This document shows positions 26,673-35,504 of a stretch of 41,800 bases of DNA, piece after piece (positions within the stretch are counted from its first letter, which is position 1; each line of letters begins with the position of its first letter). The notes below the pieces were generated by a model. That model did no database searches. It was not told the DNA's origin and was given only the letters and a program-made list of their open reading frames with translations. Position numbers and translations under genes: made by a program. The stretch is from NCBI GenBank assembly GCA_016178535.1, contig JACOTD010000091.1, positions 1 to 41,800 on the forward strand, given 5' to 3'. The DNA comes from Candidatus Peregrinibacteria bacterium (GTDB lineage Bacteria > Patescibacteriota > Gracilibacteria > Peribacterales > Peribacteraceae).

Positions 26673-27377
26673 TTACAAGCGCGATCTGGGCATGACGCGA
26701 AGCTTGAGGAAGACCCACACCCACTTGAACCAGTCTTTCCAGTTGATCTTCTTGCCCTCCGCTTGAGAGCGAGGATGGTACGAAATGGGGAATTCCGCGA
26801 TCGGGATGCCTCTGCGCGTGAGCAGACAGGTGAGCTCGGGATCGAAGCGGAAATCGTTCTCCCGCAGCCGAAGGGTTCGCAGGATGTCCGTGCGCACCAT
26901 CTTGTAGCACGTGGGCTGATCGGTGAGGCGGGTTCCGTAGAGGAAATTGCAGAGGTACGTGAGCATGGAACCGCCGATGAAGAACGTGAGGTGCGCGAAC
27001 TGCTTCTGCTTCTTCAGCCGCCGCGATCCGAAGACGCACGGGAGGCGATGCTCCTCGGCGTGGGCGAGGAGGAGGGGGATTTCCTCGGGGCTGTACTCGA
27101 GGTCGGCATCCTGAACAATCGTGTAGGTTCCCGTTGCATGTTCGTATCCCATCCGCACGGCAGACCCCTTGCCGCCGTTCGGTTTGGTGAAAATCTGGTC
27201 TTGCGGACGCGCGAGACGGCGCAGGATCGCGAGTGATTCATCCTTTGATCCGTCATCGACGAAGAGGATTTCCGAGAAGTCGCCGCACGCGCGGTGCAGG
27301 CGATCGATGATCGTCGGGAGCGTCTTCTCCTCGTTGTACACGGGCACGACGATGGTGAGCCTGGGTGAAGGAGGCAC
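26673..27377 (-). CDS. GT2 family glycosyltransferase
   Basis: RLTIVVPVYNEEKTLPTIIDRLHRACGDFSEILFVDDGSKDESL; GSAVRMGYEHATGTYTIVQDADLEYSPEEIPLLL. Confidence 0.93.
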   Translation of the reverse strand: MPPSPRLTIVVPVYNEEKTLPTIIDRLHRACGDFSEILFVDDGSKDESLAILRRLARPQDQIFTKPNGGKGSAVRMGYEHATGTYTIVQDADLEYSPEEIPLLLAHAEEHRLPCVFGSRRLKKQKQFAHLTFFIGGSMLTYLCNFLYGTRLTDQPTCYKMVRTDILRTLRLRENDFRFDPELTCLLTRRGIPIAEFPISYHPRSQAEGKKINWKDWFKWVWVFLKLRVMPRSRL

Positions 27378-27391
27378 GGAGCAAGCGTAGC

Positions 27392-28402
27392 TCAGGACAT
27401 CTCCGCGACCAACCGCTCGATGAGCTGCGGGAGACCGTGGTGCGTCACGATGACGTCGCGCAGGGATGCGCCCAGCTTCTTTCGCTGGGATTCCGGCATT
27501 GCAAGCATCTCCTTCAAACGTTTCGCAAAGGCTTCCGGCGTTGTGAGGCATTCGGGTGGCAGTACTGCTCGCGCAGCTTCAGCCGATGAGAGCACAGGAC
27601 ATTCGCATGCCATTGCCTCGAGGAGCGCTTTATCGAGCGCGGTCATCGAAGCGTGCATGAAGAGGATTGCTTTCTGGAGGAGTCTGCGGACGTTTTCTGC
27701 GTTGTGATTGCGCATCGAGAAACGCCCAGAGATGTTCTTTTGTTCTGCAAACTTCTCGAGTTCTGCTTGATAGTGTTTGTCGTCCACACGAATCGCGCCG
27801 CCCGCAATTTCCATCCTGTACGCGGAGGGAAGTTCCGCGAACGCCCGGGCAATCAGATCCAAGTTTTTCGACCGGGTGACCCGCCCGACACTGCAGAGCA
27901 AATGTGGATCGCGAGGTTCAGCGGATGGATGGAAGAACTCCGTATCGATGCCATGGCCGATGACGACGTGCTTCGTGGATTGGAAGGGCATCCCATACGC
28001 GCTCGCGGAGAAAATCTTCCCGACGCATCGTTCCGCAATGCGCAGCGCCCACCCGCCGCCACGGGCCTCGTACCAGAGGAACGTTCGCTTCCCAAGCCGC
28101 CGCCAGATGCCGCTGCCGATCACGGCCCACACCGGCGTCATGTGCACAAGAACAACGTCGTACGAATGCTCGATCTCTTTGATCAACGTCCGAAAACGCA
28201 GAATCTGACTGAGCCGACTTCGACCCTTTTCCTTTTCCAGCGAGAGGACGCGCACATTCTTCGGGAGCGCATGGTCGCCGACCGACTGCGCGATCACCGT
28301 CACCTGCTCACAGTGCTTCGCGAATTCCTCGATCCAGCGGCGGAAGAACCCGAGGATGGGATCCTTGCGATCGGCCTTCTGTGTGACGATCAGTAATTTC
28401 AT
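27392..28402 (-). CDS. GT4 family glycosyltransferase
   Basis: MKLLIVTQKADRKDPILGFFRRW; LLCSVGRVTRSKNLDLIARAFAELP; DKALLEAMACECPVLSSAEAA. Confidence 0.85.
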   Translation of the reverse strand: MKLLIVTQKADRKDPILGFFRRWIEEFAKHCEQVTVIAQSVGDHALPKNVRVLSLEKEKGRSRLSQILRFRTLIKEIEHSYDVVLVHMTPVWAVIGSGIWRRLGKRTFLWYEARGGGWALRIAERCVGKIFSASAYGMPFQSTKHVVIGHGIDTEFFHPSAEPRDPHLLCSVGRVTRSKNLDLIARAFAELPSAYRMEIAGGAIRVDDKHYQAELEKFAEQKNISGRFSMRNHNAENVRRLLQKAILFMHASMTALDKALLEAMACECPVLSSAEAARAVLPPECLTTPEAFAKRLKEMLAMPESQRKKLGASLRDVIVTHHGLPQLIERLVAEMS

Positions 28403-29565
28403 AGATGAGAGCGGGCATTCCACCCGCGACCAGAAAGATTTTTCAGGAAATCCGCATAGTCTCGAATCAAACGCTGCCGCTCAAATCGATCCAGGATCTT
28501 CTTCGCCTCCGTTCCGAGCTGATGACGAACGGTCTCGTGTTCCAGAAGATGGACGATCTTCGTGCGAAGGTCGTCCGGTGAACCGTCCGTGAAAATTCCA
28601 TTGACGCCGTCGACGAGGACTTCGGGCATCACCCCCACGCGCGTCGCGATCACGGGGAGCCCGCACGCCATCGCCTCGAGCGCGCTGCGGGGGCCGCCTT
28701 CGCTTTTGGAATTCATCACGAAGACCCGCGCCGAGCGAAGCGCGGAAACCACATCCTCGCGGGAGGGGAGCCATCCGGCGAACGTGACGCGGGTCGCGAT
28801 GCCGAGCGCCTTCGCCCGTCCCTCGAGCGTTGGACGCAGCGGCCCGTCGCCGATGATGAGGAGTGAAACTTCGGAGATGCTGGCGATCGCCGTGAGGAGT
28901 TCGCAGAGGCCTTTGTTCTCGACGAGCCGCGCGCACGTGACGACGTCGTAGCGCCGCTCGCGTGGCGATTCCGCGGCCAAGAGCTTCACATCCAGATAGA
29001 ACGATGGAACAATGGCGATCTTCTCTTCGGGAACTCCCATCCTCATGAGAACGTCGCGCACCTCCCGATTCACGATCCGAACCGCACGAGCATCGCGCGC
29101 ATCACGCGCAAGATAGCGAAACGACATCCACCGTCCGATCCGTTCCGCGAGGGAAGATGCAACCGGATACCCGACAACGTGGTGAATCTCGAGCGCATAC
29201 GGAACGCCCGTCGCCCGTGCCAGCCTCTCCGCTCCACGCCCATTGTAGAATGGCGGGTATTCATGCGCGGTCATGACGTCGTGGTGATGCGCAGCAATGA
29301 GTTCTTTTCCCTTCTTCGCAATCCAACGTGATTGGAGAAGCAGGGGCCAAGGAGAGGGATGAAAAAAAACATTCTCGGGGAAATTGCGAATTGCGAGTTG
29401 CGAGTTGCGAGTCTCATTCGCCCTTCGCAATTCGCCCTTCGCAATTCTGGGACAGATTATATCCACCCTCTCCCAATGCCTGGAAAGCTCCTCGAGCGTG
29501 TACCAGAACGTGCTTTTTTTGCCTTGAAGCAAAGATCGGTCTCCGGAAATCATCAACAGTTTCAT
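28399..29565 (-). CDS. GT4 family glycosyltransferase
   Basis: YDVVTCARLVENKGLCELLTAIASI; FVMNSKSEGGPRSALEAMACGLPVIATRVGVMPEVLVDG. Confidence 0.88.
   Translation of the reverse strand: MKLLMISGDRSLLQGKKSTFWYTLEELSRHWERVDIICPRIAKGELRRANETRNSQLAIRNFPENVFFHPSPWPLLLQSRWIAKKGKELIAAHHHDVMTAHEYPPFYNGRGAERLARATGVPYALEIHHVVGYPVASSLAERIGRWMSFRYLARDARDARAVRIVNREVRDVLMRMGVPEEKIAIVPSFYLDVKLLAAESPRERRYDVVTCARLVENKGLCELLTAIASISEVSLLIIGDGPLRPTLEGRAKALGIATRVTFAGWLPSREDVVSALRSARVFVMNSKSEGGPRSALEAMACGLPVIATRVGVMPEVLVDGVNGIFTDGSPDDLRTKIVHLLEHETVRHQLGTEAKKILDRFERQRLIRDYADFLKNLSGRGWNARSHL
29384..29447. repeat. A-type inverted repeat inside the GT CDS
   Basis: GCGAATT GCGAGTT GCGAGTT GCGAGTC / CATTCGCCCTTCGCAATTCGCCCTTCGCAATTC; encodes NETRNSQLAIRNFPEN. 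Confidence 0.75.
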
Positions 29566-29708
29566 TTCAGGCTAGGGGAAAAGGCGAACGGCTTGCCCGG
29601 CGGAGTCCTGAGCGCGTCCAAGGACGAAGTCGGGTCGCCGGAGATCATCAATAATTTCATGGACAGAGGGTAACAGAGTATACTTACTGAACCTTCCCCC
29701 CCTTTACA

Positions 29709-29879
29709 ATGTCAGAACTTGAAAAAGAAAAAGGTATACCAGTAATTATGACTGAGCCTGATGAGCAGAAACCGGTGACATCAGGGCAACAGCTGGCTCC
29801 TGAGGTTCGTCCTGACACAGCAGCAGCTGCGAAAGCGATACTGGAAAAATACATGAGCAGGCGGCCACGTCCATCATAA
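29709..29879 (+). CDS. Small hypothetical protein, 56 aa (not in the ORF track)
   Basis: MSELEKEKGIPVIMTEPDEQKPVTSGQQLAPEVRPDTAAAAKAILEKYMSRRPRPS*; ends 1 nt before the convergent GT gene. Confidence 0.45.
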   Translation: MSELEKEKGIPVIMTEPDEQKPVTSGQQLAPEVRPDTAAAAKAILEKYMSRRPRPS

Positions 29880-29880
29880 C

Positions 29881-30993
29881 TCAGCACTTCGTCTGCTCTG
29901 AAACAATCGACCGGAACAATTCCATCGTCTCCTCCACAAGTGCATCCCACGGCCTTCCCTGTGAGAGCGGCCGCGCAGCCCCCTGCGCGATCTCTCCATA
30001 CTTCTGCTCCGCTTCCATCACGGCGCGGGTGATGTCTTCACTGGTCCGAAGCGTCTTGATGAGCATGCCTTCATTCAGCGCCGGACTGAGACCCATTTCT
30101 TCTGTCAGAAGGACAGGAAGCCCTGCCACTCGTGCCTCAATCGCCGCATGGGGGCTCAGCTCCGTGAAGGAGGGGAGGACGAGGAGATCGTGCTCGGCGA
30201 GGAGCGTTTCCTTTTCCGGACCCGCAACAATCTCGAGAATCTTCACGCGTCCCTGGAGTCCAAGCTTCGCGACGAGCGTCTGGATATTCTTGCGCGCCGG
30301 ACCATCCCCGGCGAGCGTGAGGTGGACGTAGGGGAGCAGCGAGACCGCACGGATGAGTGAGGAGAGATTCTTGAAGCGGACGAATCGGCCGAGGAAGAGG
30401 AGGCGGAAGGGATCGTGCTTCTGGTGGAGCTGGGGGCGACCCTCGGGGATGGCATTCTCGATGACGCGATGCGGCGGGAGGCGCGGATGCAGGAATTCGC
30501 ACAGGCGCTCCTGGAACACGGTGGAGAAGACGATGAAGTGGAAGCGGCGCAAGAGCAGGCGCATCATCTGCTTCATCCCGGGATAGACCATGTAGAACGA
30601 CCGAAGCGACCGCTTGCCGCCGATGTCCGTGTAGCGTTCCCACAGGAAGTCTCCGCCGAGCCGCAGGATCTCCTTCGGCTTTTTCAAACGCGCAAGGACG
30701 ATGGGGATACCGCAGCTGACTGAGGAAAATGCGTAGACAATGTCCGCATCCTTGGCATGCTCCTGCAGCGCCTTGGCATACCGGTTCCACCGAGCAATGG
30801 GGCCTCCTCTCCGTGAAATCCAAACGACTTGCCATTTTCTGTTCTCTGAATTCTGAATTCCGGATTCTGAACCGTACGCGATCACCGTCACCTCCCCTCC
30901 CCGTTCCTTGAGCTTCTCCGCCAAATTCCGCGCGTACGTCGCCGGGCCGCCGATTTCGGGAGGATAGATGCCGGTGGCAAGAACAATCTTCAT
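29881..30993 (-). CDS. GT4 family glycosyltransferase
   Basis: MKIVLATGIYPPEIGGPATYARNLAEKLKERGGEVTVIAYG; FRLLFLGRFVRFKNLSSLIRAVSLLP. Confidence 0.93.
   Translation of the reverse strand: MKIVLATGIYPPEIGGPATYARNLAEKLKERGGEVTVIAYGSESGIQNSENRKWQVVWISRRGGPIARWNRYAKALQEHAKDADIVYAFSSVSCGIPIVLARLKKPKEILRLGGDFLWERYTDIGGKRSLRSFYMVYPGMKQMMRLLLRRFHFIVFSTVFQERLCEFLHPRLPPHRVIENAIPEGRPQLHQKHDPFRLLFLGRFVRFKNLSSLIRAVSLLPYVHLTLAGDGPARKNIQTLVAKLGLQGRVKILEIVAGPEKETLLAEHDLLVLPSFTELSPHAAIEARVAGLPVLLTEEMGLSPALNEGMLIKTLRTSEDITRAVMEAEQKYGEIAQGAARPLSQGRPWDALVEETMELFRSIVSEQTKC
30836..30873. repeat. A-type heptamer repeat (TCTGAAT type) inside the GT CDS
   Basis: GTTCTCTGAATTCTGAATTCCGGATTCTGAAC; encodes SESGIQNSENRK. 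Confidence 0.6.
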
Positions 30994-31023
30994 GGGACAC
31001 ATGATTGTACCGTTTCCCTAGCC

Positions 31024-32010
31024 CTAGCCCCTTCTCACAAACCACTCCACCGTCCTCCTCAATCCCTCCTCGAAGCTGACCTGCGGTTTCCATCCCAGTT
31101 TTCGAATCGAGGAGGAATCGAGCGCGTAGCGCCAGTCGTGGCCCGGGCGGTCGGGGACGAAGTGAATGAGGCTCTCGGGTTTGCCGAGGACTTTGAGGAC
31201 CGCCTTCGCAACATCGATGTTCTGCCGTTCGTCATCGGCGGAGATATTGAAGAAGTGGCCGGATTGGATCGTGTCGTCCCAGAACGCCCAGGGAGTTGTG
31301 AGGACCGCTTCCAGCGCGTCGCAGTGGTCGGTGACGTAGAGCCAATCGCGCTTGTTCTTGCCCTCGGCGTAGACGGGAACGGGCTCATCCTTGAGCGCGC
31401 AGCGGATGACGGTGGGAATGAACTTCTCACTGAACTGGTGCGGCCCGTAGTTGTTCGTACACCGCGTGACGGCGGCCTTGATGCCGTAGGTCCGCATCGC
31501 GGCTATGATCAGCATCTCCGCCGCAGCCTTGGATGCCGCGTACGGAGAACTCGGGAAGAGCGGGTCGCCGACTGCCCGAGGAGGATCGTCATCGTCGATG
31601 TCTCCGTAGACTTCGTCCGTGGAGATGTGAAGGAGGCGGGCTGTCGGATGCGCCTTGCAGACATCGATGAGGCTCTGCACGCCGAGGACGTTCGTCTGGA
31701 GGAACGGATGCTCGTCCTCGATGCTCCTGTCGACGTGCGTCTCCGCGGCGAAATTCACCATCGTCTCAATGCCATGTTGTTGGACCAGCGACGAGACCAG
31801 CGGCGTGTCGGCGATGTCCCCTTGCACGAAGACGATCCGATCCATGACAGAATCGAGGAAGCTGCGATCTGCCGCGTACGTCAGCTTGTCGAGCACGACG
31901 ATGGCATCGTCAGGATGGCGCTCGCAGTGCCGAAGGACTTGTCCTGAGCAATGGCGAAGGACGAAGTGCGAACCGATGAAGCCGGCGGCGCCGGTGACGA
32001 GAAGGCTCAT
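31024..32010 (-). CDS. rfbB: dTDP-glucose 4,6-dehydratase
   Basis: MSLLVTGAAGFIGSHFV; VVLDKLTYAADRSFLD; NFAAETHVDRSI; LLHISTDEVYGDI; YAASKAAAEML; TRCTNNYGPHQFSEKFIP. Confidence 0.96.
   Translation of the reverse strand: MSLLVTGAAGFIGSHFVLRHCSGQVLRHCERHPDDAIVVLDKLTYAADRSFLDSVMDRIVFVQGDIADTPLVSSLVQQHGIETMVNFAAETHVDRSIEDEHPFLQTNVLGVQSLIDVCKAHPTARLLHISTDEVYGDIDDDDPPRAVGDPLFPSSPYAASKAAAEMLIIAAMRTYGIKAAVTRCTNNYGPHQFSEKFIPTVIRCALKDEPVPVYAEGKNKRDWLYVTDHCDALEAVLTTPWAFWDDTIQSGHFFNISADDERQNIDVAKAVLKVLGKPESLIHFVPDRPGHDWRYALDSSSIRKLGWKPQVSFEEGLRRTVEWFVRRG
31931..31970. repeat. B-type hairpin repeat (GAAGGAC-TT-GTCCTGAGC) in frame in rfbB
   Basis: CGAAGGACTTGTCCTGAGCAATGGCGAAGGAC; two direct CGAAGGAC copies 24 nt apart; encodes VLRHCSGQVLRHC. 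Confidence 0.65.
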
Positions 32011-32050
32011 GATTCCATCGTAGCAGGAGATAGGAAATGAATCCGTACGG

Positions 32051-32146
32051 TAAATTGACAATTGAAAATTGAAAATTGACAATAAAGCATCAAGGCTGCC
32101 TTTGGTTTTGCTTCCAAAATTTTCAATTATCCATTTTCAATTTCCC
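32051..32146. repeat. A-type inverted repeat between divergent rfbB and rfbA
   Basis: AAATTGA CAATTGA AAATTGA AAATTGA CAATA ... CCAAAATTTTCAATTATCCATTTTCAATTT. Confidence 0.7.
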
Positions 32147-32147
32147 G

Positions 32148-32900
32148 ATGAAAGGAGTCCTCATCTGCGGCGGAACCGGGTCTCGGCTGAAGCCCCTCAC
32201 GGAGATCACGAATAAGAGCTTGCTCCCGGTCTACGACCGCCCCCTGATCCAGTTCCCGCTCCAGACCTTGCTCGCCGCCGGCATCCGGGAAATCGCCGTC
32301 ATCACCGGCCCGGAGCATATGGACCAGATGACGAATTTCCTGGGGTCGGGTTCGCGGTTCGGATGCCCGTTCGGCTTCAGGGTGCAGGAGAAACCGGAAG
32401 GGATCGCACAGGCTCTCGGGCTCGCGGAAGAGTTCGTCGATGGAGACTCCGTTTGCGCCATCCTCGGGGATAACGTCTTCTTCGATGATCTGAGCCCAAT
32501 CATCAAGAATTTCAAAGAAGGCGCGCACGTCTTCCTCAAAGAAGTCTCTGATCCCGAGCGCTTCGGCGTAGCGGGAATAAAGCACACAAAAAATCGTAAT
32601 TCGGAAATCGTAACTCGTAATTCCGTTCACGTCCTCTCCCTCGAAGAAAAACCCAAACATCCGAAGAGCAATCTCGCCATGACGGGTTGCTACCTCTTCG
32701 ATGCGCGTTGCTTCGAGGTGATTCGACATTTGAAACCTTCGCACCGGGGAGAGCTCGAGATCACCGATACCTGTCGTTGGTTCCTCGAACACGATGACCT
32801 CTCCGCAACAATTCTCGTGAAGGATTGGATCGACGCGGGGACGTTCGAGAGCTTGTTCCGGGCGGCGGAGATGGTGCGAAGTCAACGGACTGCTCTCTGA
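32148..32900 (+). CDS. rfbA: Glucose-1-phosphate thymidylyltransferase
   Basis: MKGVLICGGTGSRLKPLTEITNKSLLPVYDRPLIQFPLQTLLAAGIREIAVIT; VLSLEEKPKHPKSNLAMTGCYLFD; GELEITDTCRWFL. Confidence 0.93.
   Translation: MKGVLICGGTGSRLKPLTEITNKSLLPVYDRPLIQFPLQTLLAAGIREIAVITGPEHMDQMTNFLGSGSRFGCPFGFRVQEKPEGIAQALGLAEEFVDGDSVCAILGDNVFFDDLSPIIKNFKEGAHVFLKEVSDPERFGVAGIKHTKNRNSEIVTRNSVHVLSLEEKPKHPKSNLAMTGCYLFDARCFEVIRHLKPSHRGELEITDTCRWFLEHDDLSATILVKDWIDAGTFESLFRAAEMVRSQRTAL
32592..32625. repeat. A-type heptamer repeat inside rfbA
   Basis: AATCGTAATTCGGAAATCGTAACTCGTAATTC; encodes NRNSEIVTRNS in frame. Confidence 0.75.
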
Positions 32901-33007
32901 GAAATTCTCCCCCGGAAAATTTTGTCCCCTAAGAAGGCCTGTCCCCTTGAGCGGCGTCGTCCTTCGACGGAGGTTGCTCTGGGGTTCATGCCAGTGATTG
33001 AGCATTC

Positions 33008-34027
33008 CTATCGTTTTACTCCCACATTGGTATCATGCTTCAGCGTGTCCCCGATGATCGTCGCCGCCTCCATGATCGACTCCGGACTCGGATGCACGGA
33101 ATCCCACGGGAGTGTCTCCATCCGGTTGCCGAAGAATTCGTAGAGATCCAGGAACGTCCAGCCGCGCGCTCGAGCGATGTCGCGGAGCTTCTGGCGTGCG
33201 ATGATGTGGACGTTGCGGTCGGGCCAGAGAACGAAGAGGCGCGGCACACTGCCTCCCACGAGCGCGTCGAGCGCTTGGAGCCGGCTCGCCACATCGCTGA
33301 GCTGCGCATCCGTCACGGTGTCGTCGTACACCGAGGCGAGGGAGTTCGCCGCATCCTCCCGCTGGGCTTCCTTGAGGATGCGACGGTTCACGAACTTCTT
33401 CACGGCCGTGTAGAAGGCGCTGTGGAGATCGAGCCAGCACTTGCCCGGGATCTCGTTCAGGATTCCCTGCGTGATGGGATCGCAGTGGCGCTCGCCCGGC
33501 GTCCATCCCGGTGGATGGAGGAAGCCCTCGCTATCCAACCACGAGATCGTCCGGCCGAAATCCTGCGGGTGGAAGGTGAGGATGAGGAGGGACGGCCGCA
33601 GGGGGAGGAATTTCTCCCGGAACGTCCTCACTTCCTGCGCGAGCGCGTAGCCGGCCACGCCGGTGTTCACGACGTTGAATGTCGGGAAGGATGCCGCGAG
33701 GCGGGATGCGAGCGTTTGATCGTCGTTCACGCCGAAGCCGAACGTGATCGAATCCCCCAGCATCGCGATCGTCGGCTTCTTCGGGTCGATGGGAGGCGAT
33801 CGGAAGCCGCGCTCGTCTGTGGTGACCGTGCCGCGGAAGGCCGGAAACTTCCGGAGATTCGGCTTGAGTTCGTAGCTGATTGCGGGATCGGGATTCGATC
33901 GGTAGATGCCCGGAGGCACGGGGTTGGGATTCGCGACCGTGAAGCGGAGGAGGAGTTCGCCGCCGCCGAAGAAGACGAGGATCGACGCCAGGACGAGGGC
34001 GGTGTTGATCACGATGTTTCGCAGCAT
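33008..34027 (-). CDS. SGNH/GDSL hydrolase-like protein with N-terminal signal anchor
   Basis: PTIAMLGDSITFGFGVNDDQTLASRLAASFPTFNVVNTGVAGYALAQE; DSVHPSPESIMEAATII catalytic His region. Confidence 0.82.
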   Translation of the reverse strand: MLRNIVINTALVLASILVFFGGGELLLRFTVANPNPVPPGIYRSNPDPAISYELKPNLRKFPAFRGTVTTDERGFRSPPIDPKKPTIAMLGDSITFGFGVNDDQTLASRLAASFPTFNVVNTGVAGYALAQEVRTFREKFLPLRPSLLILTFHPQDFGRTISWLDSEGFLHPPGWTPGERHCDPITQGILNEIPGKCWLDLHSAFYTAVKKFVNRRILKEAQREDAANSLASVYDDTVTDAQLSDVASRLQALDALVGGSVPRLFVLWPDRNVHIIARQKLRDIARARGWTFLDLYEFFGNRMETLPWDSVHPSPESIMEAATIIGDTLKHDTNVGVKR

Positions 34028-34063
34028 CGGAGGTATTGTGAGGCAAAAGCAGCACCATGGGAA

Positions 34064-34132
34064 CGTTGCCCGTTGTCTCGTTGCTCGATCGAAAGCTCAT
34101 CGAGAAACGAGAAACGAGCGAACGGGACGAAT
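34064..34132. repeat. A-type inverted repeat (CGTTTCT type)
   Basis: CGTTGCCCGTTGTCTCGTTGCTCG / CGAGAAACGAGAAACGAGCGAACGGGACG. Confidence 0.6.
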
Positions 34133-34139
34133 GCGAAGC

Positions 34140-35138
34140 TCATGGAGCGTCTTTTGTCCCAACCATCACGAACAATCCTCCTTCCCTCCCGATCGTGAAC
34201 ATCCATCCCAGTTGTCGTACGATGTGTTCGAGCGCTGATCCGCGAGGATGCTCTCGGAAGAGCCGGAGGCCATCGGTCTCTTCGGGAAGGGTCTTGCTGA
34301 TGGCCGGAACGCCGCTCAAGAATTTCACGCCGGAGTCATCGAACCACCCCAGCACCTCATCGACGCTGTGCCAGGATTCGTGGGGATTCTTGTACTGATC
34401 CGCGAACCAGATCTCCTTCTTGCTCTGGTCAACGTCTTTCCTGCGCATGTGCGCATCGAGCGCGCGGGAGAGATTCCCGGTGGCTTTGAAGATCACTTGG
34501 CGGATGCCGAGAGGAATGCGGGCGTACCTGTTGTAGAGCCCGATGAGGATTGTGCCGTTCGGCTTCACAAGCTTCAGAATTTTTCGATAGCCTCCCTCTG
34601 GGTCGGGCGTGTGATGGAGGACGCCGGAGCAGAGGAGCACGTCAACGCTCCCCTCGGCAACGGGCATCGCGAAGATATTCCCTTGGACGAAGTGCACATT
34701 CTTCAACCCGAAGCGCTCTTTGAATCCCTGCCCCAGCGCGAGCGATGCAGCGCTCATGTCCGCGCCGATCACCGTCCTCGTCGTGACGAGCCCCAGGAAG
34801 TTCGTCATCTGCCCCGTCCCGCAGCCCACTTCCAGAACCGTTGCCGTCGCAGGGATCGCCTGATCGACCCACAGTCCGAATGCGCTCTTCTTTGCTTTGT
34901 TGACGAGCACGCCGGGGCTGTCGATGTCGTCGTATCCGGGGAAGGTGAATCGCTCGTAGAAGGCCTGCATCGTCTGGCGGATACGTTCCTCTTCGGGAGT
35001 CTTCGTCGGGATCAGCAATCGCGGAATTCCATTCGTGATCGGATAGCGGATACCGGTTCCCGAAATCAACCAATCGTCTTCATGGTTCAACCGCGTTCGG
35101 GATGCGGGGCAGCGGAGGAAGGGGAGGAGTTGGTGCAT
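34140..35138 (-). CDS. SAM-dependent methyltransferase with N-terminal Trm112-like segment
   Basis: MHQLLPFLRCPASRTRLNHEDDWLISGTGIRYPITNGIPRLL; ATVLEVGCGTGQMTNFLG; VDVLLCSGVLHHTPDPEGGYRKI. Confidence 0.88.
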   Translation of the reverse strand: MHQLLPFLRCPASRTRLNHEDDWLISGTGIRYPITNGIPRLLIPTKTPEEERIRQTMQAFYERFTFPGYDDIDSPGVLVNKAKKSAFGLWVDQAIPATATVLEVGCGTGQMTNFLGLVTTRTVIGADMSAASLALGQGFKERFGLKNVHFVQGNIFAMPVAEGSVDVLLCSGVLHHTPDPEGGYRKILKLVKPNGTILIGLYNRYARIPLGIRQVIFKATGNLSRALDAHMRRKDVDQSKKEIWFADQYKNPHESWHSVDEVLGWFDDSGVKFLSGVPAISKTLPEETDGLRLFREHPRGSALEHIVRQLGWMFTIGREGGLFVMVGTKDAP

Positions 35139-35174
35139 GCGACAACAGGATACTGGTAGGCTATTCTTGTTCCC

Positions 35175-35396
35175 ATGGGACGACCCAGAACTGGTCCATC
35201 GGCCGAAAACATTGCGCGAATGAACGTCGAAGAACTCTCGAAGTACATCGGCGGGAGTAGTGATATCCAAGGAGCCCACTCCGCTGCTTGTGAGAATCGC
35301 ATATGCCAGATCCCCGATCAATCCACACGAGAGAAACTGCTCGCGTTGTTCTATCGCAGGCGCTGTGAACAGCGCTCAACAGGGAAGTCTTTCTGA
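35175..35396 (+). CDS. Small hypothetical protein
   Basis: MGRPRTGPSAENIARMNVEELSKYIGGSSDIQGAHSAACENRICQIPDQSTREKLLALFYRRRC; not antisense to another called gene. Confidence 0.4.
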   Translation: MGRPRTGPSAENIARMNVEELSKYIGGSSDIQGAHSAACENRICQIPDQSTREKLLALFYRRRCEQRSTGKSF

Positions 35397-35504
35397 CGTT
35401 TCCTCCCGTTGCGCATCTTCGCTTTCCCGAGGGCGGAAGAGTCGTCGTACGTCGTTATGTTCGAGCTGGCAGCGTTGGAAAGCAGGAGAGCAAGGAATAA
35501 TGCA

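Noticed and set aside
25450-27039. 529-aa minus ORF
   Set aside because: Off-frame overlap with the GT-C and GT2 genes; Arg/Pro/His-rich shadow translation.
32925-32985. Further B-type repeat (GTCCTTCGACGGAGGTTGCTCTGGGG)
   Set aside because: Partial resemblance only; no clear stem, so not called.
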